Of a stretch of 64,000 nucleotides of DNA, positions 1 through 11,700 are shown piece by piece (position 1 is the first letter of the stretch; every line of letters begins with the position of its first letter). The notes under the pieces are model-generated. The model was not told where the DNA came from and searched no databases. It saw nothing but the letters and a program-made list of their open reading frames with translations. The translations under genes were made by a program, and so were the position numbers. Where the stretch lies: positions 8,417,557-8,481,556 of the forward strand of contig JAFMSR010000010.1 in the NCBI GenBank assembly GCA_022818135.1, in the 5' to 3' direction. This stretch comes from Saxidomus purpurata (taxonomy: Eukaryota; Mollusca; Bivalvia; Venerida; Veneridae).

Positions 1-648
1 AAAAGGAATGCACGTTTTGGTGCACTCTAAAATATACCCTCAAAAGAACACATATTTTTTATGTTACTATTGGTCTTACACAAGGAGAACCATTATTTCG
101 CCTTTTATTATTACTCTTTATAACTGATGTCATTGATAATTTAGATATTGATTCGTTAACAGGCAGAAAAATTGATTGTTAACAATGTATATGATACTAT
201 TTGCTGATGATATTATATTGTTTACTACTTATCCAAAAAGCCTGCAGTCACAAATAAATAGTATTTATAAGTATTATGAAAAATGGGGCTTGGAAATTAG
301 TATTAGTAAAAAACTAAAATATGTGTGTTTGAAAAGCGTACATAAAATGTCTATCCTGACTTTGTCATAAATGGAGAAAAAATTGAGATCGTTGATAATT
401 TTATATACTTGGGTGTAAAATTCATATACACCGATAATATGTCAGGTAAAAGCCCTACAGGATCAAGCGCTTAGAGCTTATCATAATCTTTTGTCATTGT
501 TTCACAAAGTAAACCTTGATATTAAAACTAAACTCTGATTGTTTGACAAAATTGTGGTACCAATATTGTTATGGGGTGCTGAAGTATGGGGGATTTATAA
601 TAATACTAGTTACAAATGTGTTGATAAACTACATTTAAGATTTTGTAA
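1..648 (+). pseudogene. Non-LTR retrotransposon (LINE) fragment: reverse transcriptase
   Basis: Frameshifted open pieces match the RT core: 'GLTQGEP' (about 81-115), 'MYMILFADDIILFTT' with the FADD catalytic box (about 186-230), 'KYYEKWGLEISISKKK'-like, then 'LFDKIVVPILLWGAEVWG' (about 539-595). Several frame changes and stops show it is dead. The 5' part lies outside the window. Confidence 0.85.
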
Positions 649-1689
649 GTATCCCGTCGGGTGCCCTGAAATGACGATGCCCTATTTCGACGCCATTTTT
701 GTTTTGCTCTATATTAAGATGAAGTGACTTCTGATGACGTCATTTACTACTACACACTATACTAAACACAAAATACTTTCGCTTGACATAAAAATGTGAA
801 AAGTACGATGTGCAAAGGTAAGATTTTATAAAAATGACCTTTTTCAATATATTTTCATGTGATTTTACTAATGCCAAAAAATATGACATTGAATAAGCAA
901 TTTTCTTTGGAAAAATGAGCGTGGGAAAAATCACCGGCCATGTTTGCTACGGCCAATCATTTCTATTTCTCAGATCACGTGTCAGTCATGTGACCATTAT
1001 TTCATTATGTTATTTTTTCACCCTAGAGTAGGAACTACGCGTCATATATTATACAATAAGAATAAAATTTTAATGTTGTTGTTAATTGAAATTTAACTTG
1101 ATACTTAATCCGTGGAGTTGTCTTAAAGGTGTGGAATGTATACTGAATAATTTGTAATGTTATTCGTTTATTTTAGGTTCCATAGGGGAAGTGTAGGTGC
1201 CACGCACTTAGTTACTTCTCAGAATATTGAAATGGAGAAGATCGAACAGACAGGGGCTCCCATCATTGAGTAAAAAATATTGCAAAACATAGAGGTCTAT
1301 GTCATTTTGTTACATATAGAAATAAAAAGTTTAAAAACACTTTTCATGTGTTGATTTGTTGTAGATCCAGGTTACTGATACTGGTGGACAGCGTAAGTAC
1401 AAAATTAGCAGCGTGCAAGCTCCAATAGAGTGATAATTAAACTTTTATAAAGCATCCGATCAGAGGCGTCGTTTTAGGTCACTCTCAATAAAAATGGCTG
1501 CCCCCATATAGAATTAGGTCATGGCAATTTTGTAGACAATCATACGGGATAATCGGTTAAAATTTGGTACTTTTATTCAGATATAAAATATTTATTCAGT
1601 GAAACAATCTTTTCATTGAAACTACTTGTAACTATTTAACACAGGCAAAATATTGCTTATGGGCGTCGAAACTGGTCACTCTAGGATAC
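649..1689. mobile_element. 1.04-kb TIR element inserted in the LINE
   Basis: The LINE homology stops at 648 ('LRFCK') and resumes at about 1,695 ('VKKQTPNSAVLGELG'). The intervening DNA has two-part inverted ends: GTATCC (649-654) with GGATAC (1,684-1,689), and TTTCGACGCC (685-694) with GGCGTCGAAA (1,662-1,671). No coding capacity; a MITE or other non-autonomous DNA transposon. Confidence 0.65.
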
Positions 1690-2560
1690 CCTTGTTGTGA
1701 AAAAGCAAACCCCAAATAGTGCAGTACTTGGAGAGCTTGGAATATTCCCATTATCAATCATAATGAGAGAAAGATAAAAAAATATATAAAAAATTAAAAA
1801 AAAACATTATGAAAAATAGCGATTCACCTATGTTTAAAATGTATAATGATCTCTGTCAAAATGTACAATCAAATTGTTGGGCAACTAAAATTAATTCTGT
1901 GATTGATCATCTAGGTTTTAGTAATGTAAGAGTTAATTTTGATGTAAATGTAAATTATTATCGAATTATACAGCGAAGAATTCGGGACCAGTATATTCAA
2001 GAATGGAGAGAATCTATAAATATCATGCCAAAATATGATTATTACTGTAAATATAAAAACGATTTTGTATTTGAAGATTATCTTCGTAATATCGATGATA
2101 TAAGAAAACATTTTGCTAAACTAAGATTGTCGTCTCACAACCTTGAGATTGAATTTGGTAGATATAGAGGTACAGAAAGAGAAAATAGATTGTGCATATT
2201 ATGTAATCAAAATGCAGTTGAAGCTGAATACCATTTTATGTTATGCTGTGACAAATATAGATCAGTTAGAAGAAAATACTTTAACAACGTATCATGGCCT
2301 AGTGCACAGAAATTTAACACGCTTATGTCGATAAATAGTAAACGTCTGCAAGTGAAAGTATTTGGATATACTAAAGAATGTATGTTAATAGAAAAATTGC
2401 CCTGAAAAGTTTAACTGTTTCTTAAATGTATGCATATGTATATATACATAATGATTATTCATTACAATTAGTGTCTTTGCCATAGTAATTTTGTGTTTGT
2501 AAATGGCCAAAGGCAACGTGTTTGCTGATTATGACAATACATTTGAATTGAATTGAAAAA
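1690..2560 (+). pseudogene. LINE fragment, C-terminal region and 3' tail
   Basis: Starts KKQTPNSAVLGELG and breaks soon after. An open frame at 1,809-2,405 (198 codons) ends with 'LRLSSHNLEIEFGRYRG' and a Cys/His cluster C-x2-C-x(9-10)-H-x(4)-C. This is the C-terminal zinc-finger-like region of CR1/L2/Jockey-type LINEs. The tail 'atttgaattgaattgaa' at 2,541-2,557 is a typical short-repeat 3' end. Plus strand, antisense to TEP. Confidence 0.75.
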
Positions 2561-2591
2561 TTAAATATAGTGAGATAAAACAAAACGTCAC

Positions 2592-2763
2592 CATCAACAT
2601 GTTTGCAAGATTCCAGTTTACTGAAACAGGATGGACCATAGGAACTTCCAGTATTTGCCAAGGCATAGCATACTATTGACAATGTGTATGCATCAGCTAT
2701 GGTTGAAAGTTTGGTCTCCAGATACAGTTTTCCTTTATCTATTGCAGACGCAACTAGGTTTGC
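2592..2763 (-). CDS. TEP exon E30: TED, last exon in the window
   Basis: 57 codons: 'IDKGKLYLETKLSTIADAYT' and 'LSIVCYALANTGSSYG', matching 'A-x-x-Y-L-x-x-x-x-x-x-x-x-D-x-YT-x-A-x-x-x-YAL'. Acceptor TTTTAG is firm. The 3' border (GTGACG, phase 1) is my best choice, since the reading frame stays open another 17 codons. The next exons are expected left of position 1. Confidence 0.85.
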
Positions 2764-5700
2764 CTAAAACACCAAACGAAACATGAACACTTCAAATGAA
2801 ATTGAGAAACTTCAGTATTACATACAGGTACATGTATCATAATAAGACAAAGAAATTTCCAGTCACTAGCCAAATTATATGTTTATTCGAATATACATAC
2901 TCTGTAGATTGTTTAAAAACAATATTTTCTAAAATATTATAATGGATTTTTTTCACGGTAACAGCTTAAACGTTCCAGGAAATAAATTATTTATTTTCTT
3001 CTGAACACATAACCTCACTAAGATATATTTTCAACATTGTGATTTTTCTGAAAAAAGTCTTAGAACAACCACCGTGTTAATGTACACAATTAACTTAGAG
3101 ATCTAGACATCATGCCAAGACTTCTACATTTATGCACGTTAATGTACATATACCTGGATATTGGGTGTGTCTTTACATTCCATGATCGAGATCAATGTGA
3201 AGGCGGTGAGCTTGATTCCGGTTGAACTTGAAAAAATCTGGATAAGAAACACATTTTGACCACAAACTTTTCATAAGACGTTTTACCCAACATTTGCTTT
3301 ATAATACAAAATGTCACCGGTTAACGTTTTTTGTCTTCTGAATATGTAAATATATAAACTGTATGATTTAGATGCCCAACAGAACGAAACATGTAAGGAT
3401 ATCTCAAATTCTTAGTTAAACATTTTCTTTGGGATGAGCATTGTTTAGATTCAAGACTCGACAAAGCGTTTGGTCTCCGGCGTAATGTAGAAAAGTTTCG
3501 ATCATCATGAAGGCGAGACGCTCTGTATTTAATCGAAAGACCACAACTTTTCAGTGGTATAGTATGTAGATTTTCGGTAGATCTATGGCACAAATGAGTA
3601 TTACGAAAAGACAAAAAATCACGGGTAAAGGAAATTAAAGGTTCTTTTAGATACGAATGTACCAGAATGGGTCGACAGTTTTTGTATTTTTATCTTTCGC
3701 CACATTTGTGTACATTTAAATCAGTATGTTTTATGTTATAAACTTACATCTACATGATATATTGGCAACCGTTCTAAGAAGGATCCATCGCTTTTCTGTT
3801 GATTCAAAAGCCAACCCATTGCTGTCGTTAGATCGTGATTGTTAATGAAAATAAGCTCCCTCGCTTGATGAAAACATTTCAAAACATATGCAGTTAGCCT
3901 GTAAAGACACAGTGGTTTAGAGCAGCTGATACTTTGTTCGGTACTTTTTAAATATCTTCATCATTGTACTTTTGTAAATGCATTATAGCAGATCGCGGTT
4001 TACGGTTGCAGCTTAAATTATTCTTTATTTAGAAGAATATCAAGATACACATGTAGATACATATGAATTGAACTGATCTGAATTGCATTGAAATTTATTA
4101 AGATATTTAAATAATCTCATATAATTCATATACATGTACTCGTACGAATGAATGTCACTGTGCATGTTATTTTATTTATGCAATGTATTGATGTGCAATG
4201 AAAAGACTTTAATAAATAAATAATAAATAAATATAAAATAAACGGATTTGAAATTGAAATGATATTTCTTGACATACTGTTTCGTTGTTTTATCCTGTTG
4301 TATTCTTGGAAAAGACAGGGATCGATGTTTCGATAAACAATATGGCAAATAGGCGGCAGTAATTTACGTCTTTCTGCCGATTGTCTAAGTATGCAGCCGC
4401 GAATTTAAAAAACTCGAATTTGTTCAATGCGGAAAAGTCTAAAAGAAACACCTCGCAAATTCAAAGCAAATTACAGTATTTCCTACGACAGGTATATTTA
4501 TGACATAACATCCATTCCAGCGGTGTTCATCGTTTAATAAACAATGATTTGGAATACTGATACGCAGTTATTTACCACGAAGGCCGGAAGCGCATCAGGG
4601 GGCCGTTTTATCAACATAGGCGTAACTTACGCTAGTTTTCTGGCGTAACATAAACTTACGCATTTTTTTACGTTTTGCGCAAAGCGTTTTATGAAACACA
4701 TTTTGAATTGGCGTAACTCGCACTAGCGTAACTTTGGCGTAAATCGTAAAGAAATGCGTGACACAGTCAACAGCACCTGTTTCCGGTGACGTCATTTTAC
4801 CGCAAAAGTGTCAACTTGCATGGCCGCTAAACTGTCAAATAAAAAAATCGCCAGAAAAGAAAGATTACCTTACTGGTATAGATCAGAAAACAACTTTGTC
4901 ATTGGAATTTCCTTTCTTTTACTAGTATTCATCAACACAAGTTCACTAAATTAACAGAATTAGTTACCAAAACAAGTAAAATGTCTGTATTTTATTGACC
5001 TTGAATTGTACTGCATTTTCGGACAAGATTACATCTAAATACAGATGTGTATGCGTGGGAGGAGTTGGTGGGTTTAAAATCAGACCACGTCATATCAAAA
5101 GGGTAGTGACGACCGTGGCTAAGTATTAAATGTAAATTAAACATAAAAGAAAATAACTTTGCAATACAGTTTTTGAAGAATTTGCTGCATAATGCATTTC
5201 TTTCGGACTATACTTACACACTGACATTTTAAATGTGATACATATATCTATATTTACATTTGTGGTTTGGTACCGAGCATACATCTTGCTTGTTTCAGTT
5301 TTCATTACCTTTCTTCATGTATCTTTATCACTTATACACAGCAAATATTATAAATAAGAAATGATTGTATAAAAAAGCATACACAAATATAGTGACAAGG
5401 GAATATAGGAAGAGTATTTCTTCATCAAGTGAATCAGTGCCAGTGTTGTGGTCAGCAACATGCTTCAGTAATTTACAAATGCAATCACTTGTCAGTCTAT
5501 TCTTTAAAAGTTCCAGAAAACTACTTGGGTCTGAACAGTATTTGGAAATCATATTTTACCTTTATAAAGTATTTTAGCCTGGAACGCAGCACATTCCAAA
5601 ATGGAGAGCATTGTCATTAGAAATTACAGGAGTGCTCCAATACATTGATGCTAGCAAACATGCTGTTTATCTACTCCTATCTAGGTGATCTAGATATTTA

Positions 5701-8700
5701 CAAGCCAATAAAATATTTCAAATGGAAATTAATGAATAATTCAGGTAGAATGATACTTCTTCCACCGGAACTTCCTCGCAGTATCTTCTAGGTAAATGTC
5801 AAGTTGGCCGAGTTGTCATTAACCACTGACCAAATATTCTAGGTAAGAGTTGTGGCTCTAGTATATATACTTCAAACACAAACTATTTTTTTGTTCTGTT
5901 TATGTCTGCATGAAACTTTACCTCAAAATATGGGGTGGGGTTAAGAAAAATTAAAACTTTACTAATGCAAAGTACATTGTAGCCCCTCATTTGGCTAATG
6001 CTGAATACAATTTATGAAGTAAGGTACAAGCACGGATTGCAATAGGCACTTTTATGACATTTACTTGCAGTGTCTTCAATTTGATATTTGTAAACAGGCC
6101 ATATCAAATTCTTACTCATATATAGACAATGAATTAACTTGCGACTGAACCATTTATGGTTTCTAGCAGACCTTTATCTAAAAGTTTAAATTTTACATAC
6201 TTTTAGTGCCAATGAACAGGACTGTAATTAACAGGGTGAATGTATTTCACAGGAACTATTTCTGTATTAACAGTATAACAACAGTCATATAAAATAAGTC
6301 AATAATTATGAGGCTAGGTATAATACAGCTGAAAGTGTGTAAGTGATCACCTAAATAAAGCACCAGTATCTTTACACTAAATCAGCCTTTTGAACATGCT
6401 GAAGAGCTAGCAAAAAAATTCGCATTCAGCTTTAGACAGAATGATTATTGTGATGTAGCTTTAGACAGAATGATTATTGTGATGTAGCTTTAGACAGAAT
6501 GATTATTGTGATGTAGCTTAACACAGGTTTGACTGTACTTTAAGCCGCCATGTGTGTCTTTTCTTTTTTGCATGTCCTTTTAGGTGGGATCTTTGAACCT
6601 AGGATCTACTTAAATTACCGAATATTCAAGGAGTAAACACATTTTAGAGACTTTATTAAAACAAAGTTATAAAAGTTATTAAATACTTAGTTCTGCTGAA
6701 ATTATAATGGATACATAATTTGTGTGCAAAAGATTGCCTTAAAAGATTTCTTGTGATGTTGGTATGAAAGAGTATTTTCTTCCAAACACTACTTCAGATA
6801 TCTCAACATTATTAGTTTTTTATTTCTTTTTTTTTGAAACATTGTTGAAATACAAAACACGGTGCATGTATAACATGACACTATTCAAGTTCTTGTTTAA
6901 TGTCTCACTAGTACTTTGGTCTAAATAGAAGCAAAGTACACATATTTGACTTAATAGTCACTTCAGAGGAATCACGGTTATACTTGTGTGCATCAGAAGT
7001 TTTCTTCCATAGTGCACACTTCTGTTCTATGATTCTGTGTTGGCTGTTTTTTGTATTTTGTTACCAGTTAGGTAAGTGGGTAGCTGGAGCACATTCCTCT
7101 TAAAAATAAATTTACAGTAGGTTATGCTACAAAGGCACAAAGTTAATATTTATATGGCTTTTTTCTGCATCTGACACCTTTAAAGCTGTTGAATATTGTG
7201 TTCTCTCTTTGAAGTTTTCTGCATACTTGCATTAATCAATATCATACAGTCTCTCCACCTAAAATGAATACAAAAATATATGAATAAAGATTCTAGTACA
7301 TGTAGTTTAATTGTTGACAATTTCTCATCATGCATATCTAATTAAAGAATACCAATGTGTTTATTTCTACAAAGTTCTAAGAAAATAAATTTAGAAACTT
7401 AACAGAGATAGTTTATTGTCACAGTTATTAAAAAGTTTATACTGAAAAAAATCTCAATCAATGAATGTAAAAACAAGAATACCATGTTGGAGTCAAACAG
7501 TTCTATTTATTTACAATCAGTGGGGCTGGGATCAGTGCCCAGGTACCCAAAGTCCAGGTTGGGTAAAACAATTTCCAAATTTGTACAAAAATATTACCTG
7601 TTCCATTAAGTGTTAACAAGAAAAAAAAGAAGGATGAAAAATACAATGTAGAGCACAGGAAGACAGTTGGGATATACATGATGTATCAAGTAACTGATTG
7701 ACAATGACTGTTTAACCAAAATCCAGAATAAATATACTATTATGATAGCTAGTATTTTATTCTCATACTCAAGATTAGAAAGCCACTTTTTGTTCTTATA
7801 TTGCCAAACATGAGACTTTAGTGTAACTTAATTTCAGCAATATCTATTACTAGTGAAAATTTCTACCAATCTGACTTTGGTATTTGGTTAGTATTTAAGT
7901 GGGCACTCCAATGAACATTAAGTGTAACAGTGCATTGCTGAATGGGTGTATTTTAGAAATTTCATACTTAAATAATGATGCATTCTTCTTACACGATGAT
8001 GTAACTCGGTGTTTCAATTTAATCATTTGAATTGGAACCAAAACAAAAATACCTTTTGTCTCAAAGACATGATTCAGCATGAGTCCAGCCGTTGTTTGCT
8101 GCTATCACTAATTAATGATTTAACTGCCATGGTCATACCTGCAACAGAATAATTTCACAGATATGTTTAAATTTAAAACTCTATTAAAGAGACAAAAGGG
8201 CCAAGATGGCCCTATATACCTCACCTGAGACCTACTTATGACCATATAATTATGACAAAACTTCAACCCTAAACTTATATCATAGACTCAAACATCCGTT
8301 TGACCATGACAAGACAAACCTTCTGACCAATTAACATGATGATTGTCTATAAAATGACTTCTAGAGTACCAACAAGGTTTTCCTCGGAATTTATCTGGTG
8401 ACCTAGTTTTTAATCCAAGGTGATCCACACCAACATTTTGACCAATTTTCATGATGATTGGGCTGTTAAAGTAACCTGTATGGCATACACAAGGTTTTTA
8501 TCAGGGTGACCTAGTTTTTTTTACCTCAGATGACCCATATTCAAACTCCACCTAAATTTCATGAAGACAATTATACTGATCAAGTTTCATGAAGATGATC
8601 CAATGAAAATTGCAACCTCTATTGCAAACATAATGGTTTTCTATGATTTGAACCTGTGAACTAATTTTTTTACCATGGATGACCCATAAATTAAAAGTTG

Positions 8701-11700
8701 ATCTAGATGTAATCAAGGTTGGCATTCTGACCAAGTTTCATGAGAATCCATTGAAAAATCTTACAACTAATTAAGTTACGTCATTGGTGACGAGATTAAA
8801 AACAGTCAGTTTGAGCTTATAAAGTTAGTGGACGGTTCTTAGTGGACCAGACAGCATGTGGTATTTTCAGGGGTTATCATTGATGCCCAGCTCAACAGCT
8901 ATATACATTTCCACTGTATGGTCAAAACCTTCAAAGATACAGTGGAATAGTGTAGTGATCCTAGGCTTCAAGTTCAGAGTATCCAGAAGCCCGGTTAGCT
9001 CAATTGGTTAAAGTGTCTGACTTGCATGCAGGAGGTTGTGGGTTCAAATCTTGCACTTGGTAGATGTTTTCTCAATAAGTTACATCACAGAAAAAGTTAA
9101 TTAATTCAAACTCTTTCCAAATTCCTGTTTGGTTTTTCTAATTAAAATGTAATTTCTAGCTGTGTAAGCAGCTAAGCTGACTCCATGTTAGAGTAATAAT
9201 AGTTCTTAATTACATTCACAACCCCTAAATCATTTCTAAGTACACCAGCACGGATTTTAGATGATCTGTGCAAACAAACTGTTTCTTCCGGGATCGCGGA
9301 AACAGAAGACAATGGGGAAAATGCAGACGTTTCTCAGGGAATTTGAAGTTTATCTATCTTTAAAAACAAATACAATTCTTTAGAAAGTATTTCTACAACA
9401 TGTAGAATCAATAAAACCACTTTTAATAAAGCTGGTAAAAGTGATACTGCAAAGAAAAGTATTTTTACCCTTGTTTCCGATCATTCGCTTGCTTGGTTAC
9501 CGTGAAAGTAAGAAGTTGTGAAAATTATTATTTTAAGGTGTTACACCATCCACTACTGTAAAGTAAATTGTACTAGAGGCAGATTTTCTTTTTCAATCGA
9601 CGATAGCCGCCATCTTGATTTTGACTTGCGTAACTACTTGCGCCTGCTCTTGACATGGTGCAAAAGTTACGCCAATTTTTACGTCTTTACGTTACGCCAG
9701 CTGTTGATAAAACGCTCCTTACGCCAAACTTTGTAGTTACGCCAGAACTTACGCCAAAACGTTGGCGTAAATATGTTGATAAAACGGCCCCCAGAACGAC
9801 AAAGAGTTGTTTATTAGACGAGAACAACGCTGAAAAGGATGCTATTTCGATTCTAACATGACCAGATATCATAAAAGATTAATTCAAACATGACTCACGA
9901 TTTTGTCTCTATATACAAAGAGTAGAAAAATTATGTTATATTAAACCATAAACAACGTGGGAACCGAAATGCTGTAAACATGACGTCATATCGTGCCACA
10001 TTACGTTAAATGAGCGTTCGCGTAGAAAATATAGCTTTGTATTTACTCACCTTTTGTGATATCTGGTCTTGTTAGAATCGAAATAACATCCTTTTCAGCG
10101 TTGTTATCGTCTAATAAACAATAATTTGTCGTACTGGAACGGATGTTATTCCAAAATTAATGCAAATCGTTATTTTCTACGCGGATATTTATTTAACGTC
10201 ATGCGGCACAATATGACGTCATTTTGACGACATATCGTTTCTCGCGTTGTTTATGGCATAATAAAACATAATTCTCATCCTAATATCTCCTCTTTGTATA
10301 TAGAAACACAATCATGAGTCATGTTAGAATTCAAATTCTATGTAATTGTGTACTCTTCTACCAGCAAAAACACGTATGATGCGATTATTATCATTGATGA
10401 CATAAAAGTAAATTAGTAATAATTTAAACATGACCAGACGAAGTACCATGTGCTTCCGTAGTTATCTCTGCTCCCCCAAACACTAAAAGCACCATTACTG
10501 TGTCTAAATGTAAGCTCGTGTTGGTAACCTGAAACATAAACTTTTTATTGTAACCTATTTTTATAGATCCCCCATTCTTTTAAGTGCGTCCATAAGGACA
10601 TTCATTACAACTACAGATGAATTAACAGTGTAATTGCAATTAATACTGATAGGCCTACAGTAAAAACGTAACAGGTATGACTCATTCACTTAATTGGTAA
10701 TTAGTATGTAAAATCAAACAAATGACTTCCATCTTATTATTCGCCGCCAGGAGGCGGCGTATATAATGGAATGCCTTTTTTATTTGACATTGCACAACCG
10801 CAACTTCTTAGCTAAAACGTGATAAGAAATATCACTGAGGGAAGACGAATGACATTGAACAACCGCAACTTCTTAGCTACAACGTGACATATGAAAAATT
10901 CGGATCACACCGGCGCAAGAATGCCTGAGGTGATCCGATTGTAAAATGCGCTGGGCGGCGGGATACTACTTTACGCCGTTAGCACTTGATTGAAAACGGC
11001 TGGTGACACTTGTTACAACTTTGTATTACTTCAGAATTGCATCGCATATTCCATGTGTTCATTGTAACAATCTCAATTGTTCTATGAAGGTTTTGTCTCA
11101 GGATGTATGTTTGTTCCTTCAAAGAATACAGTTATTTTTTCAAAATCTTTCAACTGTTAACTGCTTCAGTATTGCAATGTTCATTTCATGTTCATTGATT
11201 TTGATATGTACATATTTTATTGTTTTCTCTATCAGTGTTTTTCAGTCTGAACAAAATCGATTAAAGGTTGCTCGTGGGTCATACAAAATATTAGGTTGTG
11301 CTTCTGCCATAGTTCATTCGAGTAGGGATGTCTCTTACTAGTTTTCAATCATCAGTTGGTTGATAGTTTTCAATAAATAAACTTCACGTGTTGATGAGGG
11401 CCAATGGGGAGATAGTGCACTTCATTTCAAACTTTTGACCGGATCACAACTGTGGTTGCTATGGTAACGAAATCGTTAAAAATTGGACTATCAGCGATAA
11501 CTATAAAAGTGTACACGATAAGTTCATGAAATTTCACATGTTGATGAAGGGCAATGGGGAGATATATTGCACATCATATTAATTTTGATCCGGTTAAAAG
11601 TCTTGTTGCTATGACAACGAAATCATAAAAAACGGGGCTTGGCTAGCAATAACTCTAAAGTATACATGATAGTTTCATGAAACTTCACGTGTTGATGAAG

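Larger units (their letters stand above)
4598..9792. mobile_element. 5.2-kb TIR-bounded element, no transposase seen
   Basis: The ends are exact 20-bp inverted repeats (GGGGGCCGTTTTATCAACAT at 4,598-4,617; its complement at 9,773-9,792). Both ends carry many subterminal 'GGCGTAA' copies, typical of transposase-binding sites. No long ORF lies inside, so it is non-autonomous. It contains a dispersed mollusc-type repeat (8,160-8,760) and a tRNA-like head (8,993-9,062). It fills most of the 6.5-kb E27-E28 intron. Confidence 0.7.

Noticed and set aside
8993..9065. Functional tRNA-Ala or similar
   Set aside because: A and B boxes are recognisable but the anticodon and acceptor stems do not pair properly; more like a SINE head.
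11003..11341. 112-codon plus-strand ORF with hydrophobic stretch
   Set aside because: Sits between repeat units in an intron, with no family motif, no splice context and low-complexity AT-rich composition. I cannot support it as a gene.
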